Origin: Brachybacterium fresconis
Lineage (GTDB): Bacteria; Actinomycetota; Actinomycetes; Actinomycetales; Dermabacteraceae
Reading direction: 5' to 3'
Length of the DNA stretch: 64,000 nucleotides
NCBI RefSeq assembly: GCF_017876515.1
Contig: NZ_JAGIOC010000001.1
Span: 2,976,001-3,040,000 of the forward strand
This document shows positions 1-8,067 of this stretch, one piece after another. The notes beneath the pieces were generated by a model, which was not told the origin of the DNA, searched no databases, and saw only the letters and a program-made list of their open reading frames with translations. The first letter of the stretch is position 1; every line of letters starts with the position of its first letter. Position numbers and translations under genes: made by a program.

Positions 1-147
1 GTCGCCAATGCTCTCGCTCGGGTGCGGGAGGAAGACCCGTCGCTCGACGACGACGATCAGGAGCTCGCGGTGCTGCGCGCGTTCGGACGGGAGAGGAAGA
101 CCCAGGGTGTACGCCACCAGCTGGATCTCGCATGGGAGCTGCTCTAA
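1..147 (+). CDS. 3' end of an unidentified gene (5' partial)
   Basis: Frame 1 is open from the first base to a TAA at 145-147 and gives 48 residues, rich in charged residues and probably helical, ending QLDLAWELL. The start lies before the window. I do not recognise the family from this tail. The stop lies 19 bases before the left inverted repeat of the IS1380-type element, so the gene ends just before the insertion. Whether the IS clipped its original 3' end cannot be told from here. Confidence 0.45.
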   Translation, partial: VANALARVREEDPSLDDDDQELAVLRAFGRERKTQGVRHQLDLAWELL

Positions 148-166
148 GCACTCGTAATCGATCGAT

Positions 167-187
167 CCCTAGCCTCGGGATTTCATG
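167..187 (+). repeat. Left terminal inverted repeat of the IS1380-type element
   Basis: Begins CCCTAGCCTCG and ends ATTTCATG. It pairs with 1864-1884 at 19 of 21 positions. Confidence 0.85.
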
Positions 188-293
188 GGGGCGTGGTCCC
201 GACCGGCGGACGGCATGGAGAAAGGTGCTCCTGACCTGGAATGATACGGGGTGTTGAAGCTCGTATCGATCCACCGGAAGGAGCACCTTTCAG

Positions 294-1706
294 GTGTCCC
301 AGCCTACCTTGTTCTTCTACCCCCGTCCGCGCGTGGACATCGCTGAGGTCCCGGCGGTCTCGCAGGCGGGTGCGGTGCTGCTGACCGACACGCTCCATGC
401 CACTGGCCTGGCCGCTTCGCTGCGCGAAGCGCTGGGTCCCTGGACGAAACCGCTGGCCGAGCATCACGCCGCGAAAGTCCTGCTGGACCTCGCGATGACT
501 CTCGCGATCGGCGGGGAAGTCGCCCGCGACACTGACCTGCTGCGGTGCGAGCCGGGACTGTTCGGGTCCGTCGCCTCTGCGCCGACGATCTCCCGCACAC
601 TCACTACCTTGGCCCAGGACGCCCCGGCGGTGGTCGAGGCGATCTCGAGGGCTCGCCGTGCCGCGCGCGAACGAGCCTGGACCATGGCCGGTGACCACGC
701 CCCTGGCCACGGGGTCAGCGCGAAGAACCCGCTGGTCATCGACCTTGATGCCACACTGATCAACGTTCACAGTGAGAAGGAGCAGGCCTCACCGACGTTC
801 AAACGCGGGTTCGGCTATCACCCTCTATGCGCGTTCCTCGATCACGGACAGGCCGGCACCGGGGAACCCCTCGCCATCGCCCTGCGCCCGGGCAACGCGG
901 GATCGAACACCGCCGCCGATCACATCGCCGTCACGCGCGAGGCTCTCGCCCAGCTCCCGCCAGCCCTGCTGGGCCGGGGCGGGCGGGGGTCGAAGAAGAT
1001 CCTGATCCGCACCGACGGAGCCGGCGGCACCAAGGACTACATCCAGTGGCTGACCACGCGGCGTCTGGCCTACTCGGTCGGGTTCACCCTCCCCGCACAT
1101 ACTCCTGACCTGCTGAAACGAGTTGACGAAGCAGACGCGTGGACGCCGGCCTATGACAGCGACGATGACGGGATTCGAGACGGGGCCTGGGTCGCAGACC
1201 TCACCGGGCTGCTGGACCTCGCAGGCTGGCCCGACGGGATGCGCGTCATCGTGCGGAAAGAACGACCGCACCCCGGGGCACAGCTGCGAATCACTGACCA
1301 CGACGGGATGCGGATCACCGCGTTCGCGACCAACACCAGCCGCGGACAGCTCCCCGTTCTCGAGCTGCGTCACCGTCGCCGCGCGCGCTGCGAGGACCGG
1401 ATTCGCAACGCGAAGGACATGGGCCTTGAGAAGTTCCCGCTGCAGGGATTCGCGCAGAACCAGATCTGGTGCCAGATCGTCCAGCTCGCCTCTGAGCTTG
1501 TCGCCTGGATGCAGACCATCGCCTTCACCAGCGGCGACGCAAGGAGATGGGAGCCCAAACGACTCCGCGCGCGGTTGTTCGAGATCCCCGCGACGCTCGT
1601 GCGGCGCTGCCGACACAAGGTCCTCCACCTCGCCCGGCACGCCCCGGAAGCCTCCACCGTCCTGACCGGCGTCAACCGGCTCCGCACCGCCGTCGCCCAG
1701 ACCTGA
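294..1706 (+). CDS. IS1380-family transposase
   Basis: A 470-residue DDE transposase that would catalyse movement of the surrounding IS. The GTG start at 294 follows GGAAGGAG at 276-283. Likely acidic catalytic residues are D150/D152 in VIDLDATLINVHS, D241 in ILIRTDGAGG and E367 in RRRARCEDRIRNAKD; the last sits in the family's long C-terminal helix region, followed by GLEKFPLQGFAQN. Length is normal for IS1380 transposases and the frame is unbroken, so the protein is probably functional. It is the only transposase in the window. Confidence 0.93.
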   Translation: MSQPTLFFYPRPRVDIAEVPAVSQAGAVLLTDTLHATGLAASLREALGPWTKPLAEHHAAKVLLDLAMTLAIGGEVARDTDLLRCEPGLFGSVASAPTISRTLTTLAQDAPAVVEAISRARRAARERAWTMAGDHAPGHGVSAKNPLVIDLDATLINVHSEKEQASPTFKRGFGYHPLCAFLDHGQAGTGEPLAIALRPGNAGSNTAADHIAVTREALAQLPPALLGRGGRGSKKILIRTDGAGGTKDYIQWLTTRRLAYSVGFTLPAHTPDLLKRVDEADAWTPAYDSDDDGIRDGAWVADLTGLLDLAGWPDGMRVIVRKERPHPGAQLRITDHDGMRITAFATNTSRGQLPVLELRHRRRARCEDRIRNAKDMGLEKFPLQGFAQNQIWCQIVQLASELVAWMQTIAFTSGDARRWEPKRLRARLFEIPATLVRRCRHKVLHLARHAPEASTVLTGVNRLRTAVAQT

Positions 1707-1863
1707 CCAGACGACTCAGCCGTCCCTACGATCTCCAGCTGCACGACCTCGGGCGTGGAACCCGACCGCCCGCAACGGACACTGCGACAGATCGTCACAC
1801 CCAGATGCCAGAATCAGCAGCTGAACACCGGCAACGACGCCGGCCCACCCCACTCACGGGCGT

Positions 1864-1884
1864 CATGAAATTTCGAGGCTAGGG
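1864..1884 (-). repeat. Right terminal inverted repeat of the IS1380-type element
   Basis: CATGAAATTTCG...CTAGGG, the complement of the left end with two mismatches. It lies 157 bases after the transposase stop. Confidence 0.85.
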
Positions 1885-1965
1885 CGCGTCCTAGCGCGGT
1901 GGGGTGAGGCTCCCTACGGCGAGTTCGCGCGTCGTGGTTCAAATATCCGCCCCGCATCCGAGCTG

Positions 1966-2319
1966 TTGCCGATCACGCTGGCCGCGAAGCGGGCAGGACG
2001 GATCACCCAGGCCTCGTGGCTACGGCCGATCCGCACTTCGGAGGTCGTGCTCGACAGGGAGGCCGCGACGACAGGCGTTCGGGGAGGCGTCCCGGACAGC
2101 TCTCACAGGACGTCGCCTCTGCGGGAAGTCTCGCACTCGGTACTCGTCGGAGGCCTCCTCGGCGCCGGGCGTGCAGAGGAGGCGATTGACGTCTTGAGGC
2201 AGGAGTTCACGCGGCGCCCAATTCCTGAAGCCATCCTTGCCCTGCAGACCTGGTGGGAACGGATCGGGACCGGCGAGGACGTCGTGGCGTGGTCCCGAGA
2301 GGTGATGCTCGGGAGCTAG
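1966..2319 (+). CDS. Orphan reading frame, possibly a gene remnant
   Basis: A frame of 117 codons with a possible TTG start and no clear ribosome binding site. The C-terminal half (GGLLGAGRAEEAIDVLRQEF, then ILALQTWWERIGTGEDV) reads like a real helical protein, while the first half is not protein-like and uses rarer codons. I do not recognise a family. It lies just after the IS and just before the deaminase-like fragment on the other strand, so it may be the 3' remnant of a damaged gene. Confidence 0.25.
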   Translation: MPITLAAKRAGRITQASWLRPIRTSEVVLDREAATTGVRGGVPDSSHRTSPLREVSHSVLVGGLLGAGRAEEAIDVLRQEFTRRPIPEAILALQTWWERIGTGEDVVAWSREVMLGS

Positions 2320-2324
2320 CGTGC

Positions 2325-2388
2325 GGGCCTGCTCGACGGCGAGCGCGAGGAACCGGTGGTCGTCATCAGCCGTAGGGGTCCAGGTCAT
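2325..2388 (-). pseudogene. Possible N-terminal fragment of a deaminase-type gene
   Basis: On the minus strand an ATG at 2388 opens a frame reading MTWTPTADDDHRFLALAVEQAR. This resembles the first helix of cytidine/guanine-type nucleoside deaminases. The resemblance stops near 2325: no zinc-binding HAE or PCxxC motif follows. If real, only the start of the gene survives and the break falls next to the end of the orphan frame at 2319. The resemblance is short and uncertain. Confidence 0.25.
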
Positions 2389-2535
2389 GATGTGTGCGGT
2401 CCCGTGGCCGACGGGATGGCCGCCCGGCACCGTGGAGGGAATGCCGGGAGGGACGCACCCCGGTTTTGGGGGCAAGACTGCCTTGTGACCAGCCGTCTGC
2501 GAAATGGGAGCACCGGCTCAGCCCGACAGTGCCTC

Positions 2536-3516
2536 TCAGCCCAGATACGCCTCGGCGAGCAGCTCGGCGGACCGCAGCCGCTGCTCCACCCGTGGTCCCT
2601 GGTGGGCGATGATGAGCTCGTCGGCGCCGGTCTGCTCGGCGAACTCGGTGACCTTGTCCCGGACCACCCCGGGGGTGCCGACGGCGCTGTAGGTCGCCAT
2701 CTGGTGCAGGTGCTTGGCCTGGGGCGCGGCGAGCAGCTCATCGGCCTGCTCGTCGGTGTACTCGGTGCCCGGTTGCAGCAGCAGCGCCACCCGGCCGCGC
2801 ATCATCTCGTGCTGCTGGCGTTCGGCGTCGGCCTGGTCGTCGGCGGCGATGACGTTGAAACCGGCGATCACATGAGGCGCCTCGAGCTGCTCGGACGGCT
2901 GGAACTCGCGGCGGTACAGCGCGATGGCCTCGTGCAGGGCGCCCGGGGAGAAGTGCGAGGCGAAGGCGTACGGGAGGCCGAGGGTGGCGGCGAGGCCGGC
3001 GCCGAACAGTGAGGAGCCGAGGATGTACAGCGGGACGTCGGTGCCCTTGCCCGGGTAGGCGTTCACGCCCGGGATCTGGGACTCGCCCTGCAGGTACGCC
3101 TGGAGCTCCATGACGTCCTGGGGGAAGGTGTCGGCAGCGGCGCCGCTGCGGCGCAGTGCGCGCATCGTGTTCTGGTCGGTGCCCGGCGCCCGGCCCAGCC
3201 CCAGGTCGATTCGCCCCGGGTGGAGCGTCTCGAGGGTGCCGAACTGCTCGGCGATGACCAACGGGGCGTGGTTGGGCAGCATGATGCCGCCCGCTCCGAG
3301 CCGGATGGTCTTGGTGTGCGCCGCGACGTGCGCGATCAGCACCGACGTGGCGGAGGACCCGATCGACGCCATGTTGTGGTGCTCGGCGTACCAGACTCGC
3401 TCGTACCCGCTCTCCTCCGCTTTCTGGGCGAGAGCGACCGTGCCCTCCAGTGCCTGTGCCATGGTCTGGTCGCGGCCGGCGGTGGCGAGGTCGAGGACGG
3501 AGAGCGGGACAGTCAT
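2536..3516 (-). CDS. LLM-class flavin-dependent oxidoreductase (luciferase-like)
   Basis: A 326-residue bacterial-luciferase-like monooxygenase, which would use reduced flavin and oxygen; its substrate is unknown. The protein begins [14 protein letters not shown]. The segment [21 protein letters not shown] is the signature of the MsnO8/YvbT-like subgroup, followed by [13 protein letters not shown] and [13 protein letters not shown] of the flavin barrel. An upstream in-frame start exists at 3648, but the extra 44 residues are unlike the family. The ATG at 3516 has AAGGTG close by, so I chose it. The gene appears monocistronic. Confidence 0.88.
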   Translation of the reverse strand: MTVPLSVLDLATAGRDQTMAQALEGTVALAQKAEESGYERVWYAEHHNMASIGSSATSVLIAHVAAHTKTIRLGAGGIMLPNHAPLVIAEQFGTLETLHPGRIDLGLGRAPGTDQNTMRALRRSGAAADTFPQDVMELQAYLQGESQIPGVNAYPGKGTDVPLYILGSSLFGAGLAATLGLPYAFASHFSPGALHEAIALYRREFQPSEQLEAPHVIAGFNVIAADDQADAERQQHEMMRGRVALLLQPGTEYTDEQADELLAAPQAKHLHQMATYSAVGTPGVVRDKVTEFAEQTGADELIIAHQGPRVEQRLRSAELLAEAYLG

Positions 3517-3696
3517 CAGGCACCTTTCGTGGGCAGGCGGCACCGGACGGCGCAGCACCTCCCGGGACAACGCCCACGGCGTCCCTTCTCTTCCTGGCAT
3601 CGGTGCCGGGCCTGAGTTTGGCGATCGTGGTGACGATGCCGTGCCCACAGGTGAGGCAGGAGCCGACCCTCGGGGCGTGAGGCGCTGCCGCAGCCG

Positions 3697-3918
3697 TCAG
3701 GCGATGTTCGAGTCGTGGTGCTTCGCGGCCTCGACGACGACCTCCTCGGTCCACTCCTCCTCGGGCGCCATCCGCGCGAGCTCCCAGCGCTGATGCACCG
3801 GGCACTTCTGGAACCGTCGACTGCCGAGGCGAATGGCGGTGAACGAGACGAGTGGGAATCACACGATCTCGTCGTAGGCGCCTTTGCTCCACTGCACGAT
3901 CGTCCGATCGACATCCAT
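3697..3918 (-). pseudogene. Small conserved actinobacterial-type gene broken by an in-frame TGA
   Basis: From an ATG at 3918 the frame reads MDVDRTIVQWSKGAYDEIV and then meets TGA at 3859-3861. The same frame then continues FPLVSFTAIRLGSRRFQKCP, VHQRWELARMAPEEEWTEE and VVVEAAKHHDSNIA to a proper TGA at 3697. The second part is clearly protein-like (hydrophobic FPLVS, then RLGSRRFQKCPVH). I recall similar short actinobacterial proteins of unknown function, but cannot name a family. Either a stop mutation or a small deletion has broken the gene, or the downstream part is translated from another start. Confidence 0.5.
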
Positions 3919-4032
3919 ATCCGCAGGTTAACGCCGCTGCGGAGCAGTCTCCGCCCTCAGGCGTGGTCTGGAAGACTGGTCTGTGCACCTGGCGCCGTAG
4001 TTCAGCGGCCCCCTGATGAACTGAGGTCAACG

Positions 4033-5064
4033 ATGTCCATGCAGCACCGCACCCCCTCCCGCCTGGGCCGTCCGCTGTCCGTGATCGGCCAGGGCTGCTG
4101 GCAGATCGGCGCCGACTGGGGCGAGGTCTCCGACGACGCCGCCCATGCCGTGCTCGATGCCGCCCTCGAGGCGGGAGTGAGCTTCTTCGACACCGCCGAC
4201 GGGTACGGCGACGGCCGCAGCGAGCGCCTGGTGGGCCAGATGCGGAACGCGGCCGCGGACGGGGCCGAGAGCGCCGGCCCGTCGGCCCCGCTGTTCCTGG
4301 CCACCAAGGTCTCTCGTCGGGCCGATCCCTTCGCACCGGAGTCCTTCACCGAGGAGAATCTGCGCGGCTGGGTGGAGCGCTCGCGGCAGAACCTCGCGAT
4401 GGACACCCTCGACCTCGTCCAGCTGCACTGCCCGCCGGCGGAGATCTACCGCGACGAGGCCGTCTTCGACGTGCTCGACACCCTGGTCCAGGAGCAGAAG
4501 ATCGCCGCCTGGGGCGTGAGCGTGGAGACGTGCGAGGAAGCGCTGATCAGCCTCGAGCGCGAACACCTCGCCTCGATCCAGATCGTCCTGAACCCCTTCC
4601 GCCTCAAGCCTCTCGAGCAGGTCGTGCCCCGGGCCCGCGAGAAGGGCGTGGCCGTCATCGCCCGCGTCCCGCTCGCCTCCGGTCTGCTGACCGGCAAGTT
4701 CTCCGCGGACACCACCTTCGCCGCCGACGACCACCGCAGCTTCAACCGCCACGGCGAGGCCTTCGACCAGGGCGAGACCTTCGCCGGTGTCGAGTACGAG
4801 CTGGGCCTGGAGTCCGTCGCACGCCTCGAGCACGCGCTGCGCTGGGAGATGCCGCTGCCGGAGGCGTCGCTGCGCTGGATCCTCGCCCAGGACGGCGTGA
4901 CCGCCGCGATCCCCGGAGCCAGCAGCGGCGAGCAGGCCCGGCGCAATGCCGCCGCGGGAAGCGTCGCCACCGACGAGCAGCAGCAGATCCTCGCCCGCTT
5001 CGACGAGGCCGTGCGCGAGACCTACGACGAGCTGCTGCGGGAGTCGATCCACCCACGCTGGTGA
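4033..5064 (+). CDS. Aldo/keto reductase
   Basis: A 343-residue NADPH-dependent aldo/keto reductase that would reduce aldehydes or ketones; the substrate is unknown. It starts MSMQHRTPSRLGRPLSVIGQ, with CTGAGGTC upstream of the ATG at 4033; an ATG at 4039 is an alternative. The catalytic tetrad is visible: Asp in FFDTADGYG, Tyr in the same stretch, Lys in LFLATKVSRR and His in LVQLHCPP. The C-terminal cofactor-binding part (GASSGEQARRNAAA) is present. A GC-rich hairpin follows the stop. Confidence 0.92.
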   Translation: MSMQHRTPSRLGRPLSVIGQGCWQIGADWGEVSDDAAHAVLDAALEAGVSFFDTADGYGDGRSERLVGQMRNAAADGAESAGPSAPLFLATKVSRRADPFAPESFTEENLRGWVERSRQNLAMDTLDLVQLHCPPAEIYRDEAVFDVLDTLVQEQKIAAWGVSVETCEEALISLEREHLASIQIVLNPFRLKPLEQVVPRAREKGVAVIARVPLASGLLTGKFSADTTFAADDHRSFNRHGEAFDQGETFAGVEYELGLESVARLEHALRWEMPLPEASLRWILAQDGVTAAIPGASSGEQARRNAAAGSVATDEQQQILARFDEAVRETYDELLRESIHPRW

Positions 5065-5083
5065 GCAGGGGCGGTGCCGCGGG

Positions 5084-5107
5084 CCGGGCCCGACCACGAG
5101 GGCCCGG
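5084..5107. terminator. Hairpin between convergent genes
   Basis: CCGGGCCC and GGGCCCGG form a perfect 8-bp stem with an 8-base loop, 20 bases after the aldo/keto reductase stop and 36 bases before the end of the convergent phosphatase gene. There is no T-tract, as is common in high-GC actinobacteria. Confidence 0.55.
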
Positions 5108-5142
5108 TGGGCGGTGGGCGACGAGCGTCCGCCCACGCGAAC

Positions 5143-5847
5143 TCACGCGTCGTCAGTCACGTCCTGGACCGCATCGGTGGTGTCGTCGGCTGTGACGTCG
5201 TGGCGGGTGTCGCCGCGCAGATGCGCACCGCCGACGGGGTCGTTGATCCATGAGCTCAGCTCCCAGCCGTGATCGGGATTCCCGCTGAGCACCACCATGC
5301 CCGTGTTGTACAACGGCTGGTCGTCCAGTGTCTCGAGATCCAGCCCCGCGGCGACGGTGGCGTAGATGCGGATCGCGGCGCCGTGGCTGACGACGGCGAC
5401 GGTGGCCTCCTCGGGATGCTGCGCGGCGATCGTGCGCAGCGCGGCGTCGTAGCGGCCGAAGAAGGTGTGCCCGTCCTCGCCGCCGGGGATCGCATGGTCG
5501 AGGTCGCCCTCTGCCCAGCGCACGAGGTTCTCCTGGTAGGCGGCGACGGCCGCGTGGTCGCGGCCCATCTCGTGGTCCCCGGCCGCGATCTCCTCGAGGC
5601 CCTCGGTGACTTCGGCGGTGAGCCCGCGTGCGGACGCCAGGGGAGCGGCGGTCTGCTGAGTGCGCAGCAGCGGGGAGACGTACAGGCCGGCGATCTCCTC
5701 CCCGGTCAGCGCCTCCGGCACCGCCCGGGCCTGTTCGCAGCCCAGGTCGGTCAACCCCGGGCCGGGGCGAGCGGTGTCGAGCGCACCGCGGACGTTGCTC
5801 GGGGTCTGGCCATGACGGATGAGGAGAAGACGCATGGCCAGGACCAT
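5143..5847 (-). CDS. Histidine phosphatase family protein
   Basis: A 234-residue phosphoglycerate-mutase-like phosphatase. The phosphohistidine motif RHG sits in MRLLLIRHGQTPSN, and VVSHGAAIRI carries the second catalytic His; the acidic GLEEIAAGDHEM loop lies between them. The substrate cannot be told from sequence. Starts at 5847 (MVLAMRLL) and 5835 (MRLL) are both possible and neither has a strong ribosome binding site; most family members begin right before the RHG strand, which favours 5835. The tail is acidic and low in complexity (DVTADDTTDAVQDVTDDA). Confidence 0.9.
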   Translation of the reverse strand: MVLAMRLLLIRHGQTPSNVRGALDTARPGPGLTDLGCEQARAVPEALTGEEIAGLYVSPLLRTQQTAAPLASARGLTAEVTEGLEEIAAGDHEMGRDHAAVAAYQENLVRWAEGDLDHAIPGGEDGHTFFGRYDAALRTIAAQHPEEATVAVVSHGAAIRIYATVAAGLDLETLDDQPLYNTGMVVLSGNPDHGWELSSWINDPVGGAHLRGDTRHDVTADDTTDAVQDVTDDA

Positions 5848-5926
5848 AGGACACCTGGACCATCACCGCTCCCAGCGGGCCGCGTCCGGACTCGGCCACG
5901 TCACGGGGGCGCCCCCCGGCACGGCG

Positions 5927-5932
5927 TAGCCT
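5927..5932 (+). promoter_or_regulatory. Probable -10 box for dhaKL
   Basis: TAGCCT, 29 bases before the dhaK GTG, followed by AAAGGAG at 5950-5956. It matches the TANNNT -10 form seen before several other genes here. No clear -35 box. Confidence 0.45.
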
Positions 5933-5961
5933 GAGCGCAACCCTGTGCGAAAGGAGCGCCC

Positions 5962-6957
5962 GTGCGCCGCAGCATCGTGAACGACGTCGATGACCTGATC
6001 CCCGAGGCCCTCGAGGGCCTCGCCCTGACCCATCCGTCGATGCTCACCCTGGACACCGAGCACCGCTTCCTCACCCGCGCCGAGCCCGCCCGGGACAAGG
6101 TGGGCCTGGTCTCCGGCGGCGGCTCCGGCCACGAGCCCCTGCACGCCGGGTTCGTCGGCACCGGCATGCTCGACGTGGCGGTCGCCGGCGCCGTCTTCGC
6201 CAGCCCCACCGCTCTGCAGGTCCTCGCGGCCACCAAAGCGGCCGATGCGGGCCGCGGCGTGGTCCAGATCGTCAAGAACTACACCGGCGACGTGCTGAAC
6301 TTCCGCATCGCCGGAGAGATCAGCGGCGACGACGCGATCGACACCGAGATCGTGCTCGTGGACGACGACGTCGCCACCGACAGCGGGGACGACGGCCCCG
6401 GGCGACGTGGCACCGCCGCCACCGTGATCGTGGAGAAGGTCTGCGGAGCGGCCGCGGAGGAGGGCGCGAGCCTCGCGGAGGTCGCGGCGATCGGACGTCG
6501 CGCCGCGGCGTCGGCCCGCACCATGTCCCTGGCGCTGGCCGCCGGCACCCACCCGGGCGATGACCGCCCCCAGTTCGACCTCGGGGACGACGAGGTCGAG
6601 CTCGGTGTGGGAATCCACGGCGAACGGGCCGCGAAGCGCGCCTCCTTCACCGACGCGAACGGGCTCACCGACCTCCTGCTCGAGCCGTTGCTGGCCGAGC
6701 TCGACCTGAGCCGCGGCGACGAGGTCGTCGCGATCGTCAACGGCCTGGGCTCCACCTACCCCCTCGAGCTGCAGCTCGTCGCCCGCGCCCTGCACCACCG
6801 CCTCGGCGACGCGGGGGTCGAGATCAGCCGCTGGCTCGTCGGCTCGTATGTGACCAGCCTGGACATGCACGGGGTCTCGATCACCCTGATGCCCCTGGAC
6901 GACGAGCTGCGCCGCCTCTGGGACGCCCCCGTCCGCACCCCGGCCCTGACCTGGTAA
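5962..6957 (+). CDS. dhaK: Dihydroxyacetone kinase subunit DhaK
   Basis: A 331-residue substrate-binding subunit of dihydroxyacetone kinase, which holds dihydroxyacetone covalently on a histidine while DhaL transfers phosphate. The GTG start follows AAAGGAG by 5 bases. Family signatures are LVSGGGSGHEPLHAGFVG near residues 49-66, VVQIVKNYTGDVLNF near 94-108, and the covalent-binding His at about residue 219 in VGIHGE. The next gene, dhaL, starts 10 bases after the stop, so the two form an operon. No DhaM or PTS gene and no DhaR regulator is nearby. Confidence 0.95.
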   Translation: MRRSIVNDVDDLIPEALEGLALTHPSMLTLDTEHRFLTRAEPARDKVGLVSGGGSGHEPLHAGFVGTGMLDVAVAGAVFASPTALQVLAATKAADAGRGVVQIVKNYTGDVLNFRIAGEISGDDAIDTEIVLVDDDVATDSGDDGPGRRGTAATVIVEKVCGAAAEEGASLAEVAAIGRRAAASARTMSLALAAGTHPGDDRPQFDLGDDEVELGVGIHGERAAKRASFTDANGLTDLLLEPLLAELDLSRGDEVVAIVNGLGSTYPLELQLVARALHHRLGDAGVEISRWLVGSYVTSLDMHGVSITLMPLDDELRRLWDAPVRTPALTW

Positions 6958-6967
6958 GGAGCACGCC

Positions 6968-7660
6968 ATGAACGATCAGACCTCCAGCATCACCCTCCCC
7001 GGCGGCTTCGGCCGCGCCTTCGTCCTCACCCTGCGCGAGGCCCTCGAGGGCGCCGCGGACGACCTCGGCGACCTCGACCGCCGCGCCGGCGACGGCGACT
7101 TCGGCACCAACGTGCGCACCGCGATGAAGCTCCTCGACGCGACCCTCGAGGCCGACCCGCCCACCAGCTACCGCGAGTGGCTGACCGCCCTGTACATGGC
7201 GTGGCTCGGCGTGGGCGGGACCAGTGGGCCCCTCTTCGGCATGTTCTTCCGCGACCTCGCGAAGGCGGGGGAGGACGCGGGCGCCGACGTGCCCACCGTC
7301 GCCCAGTTCGCGGACGCGCTCGCCGCCGGCCAGGCCACCGTGCAGCGCTATGGCGAGGCGAAGGTGGGCGACAAGACGATGATCGACTCCCTCGACCCGG
7401 CGATCACCGCCCTGCGCGCGGCCCTCGAGGCCGATGCGGAGACCAGCGCCGTCGAGGCGCTGTTCGCGGCGGAGGACGCCGCGGTCGAGGCGGCCACCGC
7501 GACCGCGCAGACTACCGCCCGCCGCGGTCGCGCCAGCTACGTCGGCGACGCCTCCCAGGGCGTCATCGACCCCGGCTCCGCCGCCATGGCCCTCGTGATC
7601 GGCTCCGCCCGCGCCGGCGCCGACGGATCGGGAACCGTCGACCTCTCCTGGATCGCCTGA
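6968..7660 (+). CDS. dhaL: Dihydroxyacetone kinase subunit DhaL
   Basis: A 230-residue nucleotide-binding subunit. The Mg-binding aspartate motif LDRRAGDGDFGTN lies near residue 37 and the second nucleotide-binding loop is GVGGTSGPLFGMF. KVGDKTMIDSLDPA and GRASYVGDASQGVIDPGSAAMAL are typical DhaL segments. AAGGAG precedes the ATG. In PTS-linked systems DhaL keeps ADP and is rephosphorylated by DhaM; no dhaM lies here, so the phosphate donor must be encoded elsewhere or be ATP. Confidence 0.95.
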   Translation: MNDQTSSITLPGGFGRAFVLTLREALEGAADDLGDLDRRAGDGDFGTNVRTAMKLLDATLEADPPTSYREWLTALYMAWLGVGGTSGPLFGMFFRDLAKAGEDAGADVPTVAQFADALAAGQATVQRYGEAKVGDKTMIDSLDPAITALRAALEADAETSAVEALFAAEDAAVEAATATAQTTARRGRASYVGDASQGVIDPGSAAMALVIGSARAGADGSGTVDLSWIA

Positions 7661-8067
7661 CGCGATCCTCTCTCCGTCGCGTCCCGCCCCGGGGATGCCC
7701 CGCGCCCGAGCCCGACCCACCCGACCCGCCCCGGGGACGCCTCGGAGAGCTGCGGGGTGAGGTGGCGGGATCGACCGTTGCGTTCAGGGTGTTCCGGCCA
7801 TCGACCGTTGCGTTCAGGGTGTTCTGAGGTGCTCGAAGCGCCGACAACGCAACGGTCGCGCGGAGCCTGCCGGTCATCGCGACCGGGGAACGGCACATCC
7901 TGCATCCCGGGACCGGCACATCCCGCTCCCGCGGACCGGCACATCCGACGCCTGCGGACCGGTACATCCCGCATCCGCGGACCGGCACATCCCGCTCCCG
8001 CGGGCCAGCACTTCCTGCCCGCGGACCGCTGCGCCTCGTCCCGTGAGCGCTGGTAGCTTCGACTCCC
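7661..8067. repeat. Repeat-rich spacer between dhaL and the TauE/SafE gene
   Basis: No gene is supported here. Three kinds of repeat are visible. A 30-bp direct repeat starts at 7771 and 7801 (core CGACCGTTGCGTTCAGGG). An inverted copy of its core gives 13-bp arms, 7802-7814 and 7846-7858. Then come about six imperfect copies of a roughly 23-bp unit (core ACCGGCACATCCCGC) from 7889 to about 8030. The -10 box of the next gene sits at the right edge. Confidence 0.7.
8053..8058 (+). promoter_or_regulatory. -10 box of a probably leaderless transcript
   Basis: TAGCTT ends 9 bases before the GTG at 8068 and no Shine-Dalgarno sequence lies between. The transcript would begin at or next to the start codon. 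Confidence 0.5.

Larger units (their letters stand above)
167..1884 (+). mobile_element. IS1380-family insertion sequence, complete
   Basis: A single transposase gene lies between two 21-bp terminal inverted repeats, at 167-187 and 1864-1884, which match at 19 of 21 positions (the two mismatches are GG versus AA in the middle). Total length is about 1.72 kb, typical of the family. IS1380 elements usually leave a 4-bp target duplication. The flanks here are CGAT on the left and CGCG on the right, so no duplication is visible. The element may have been left by recombination between copies, or a flank may have been deleted. Confidence 0.85.

Noticed and set aside
825..1640. Minus-strand frame opposite the transposase
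   Set aside because: It is a GC-driven shadow of the transposase gene, with no start signals and no family resemblance. Similar long antisense frames opposite most genes were dropped for the same reason.
2020..2475. Long minus-strand frame (151 codons) after the IS
   Set aside because: Most of it has the Arg/Pro-rich composition of a GC-rich shadow frame; only about 22 residues from an inner ATG look protein-like and are listed as a possible fragment.
3990..4030. tRNA-like start (GGCGCCGTAGTTCAGC) before the aldo/keto reductase gene
   Set aside because: No anticodon arm, T-arm or acceptor 3' strand follows; the aldo/keto reductase begins within the would-be tRNA. AGTTCA/TGAACT only forms a short hairpin.
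7889..8030. CRISPR-like regular repeats
   Set aside because: Units of about 23 bp are directly adjacent and imperfect, without unique spacers, and no cas genes are present.
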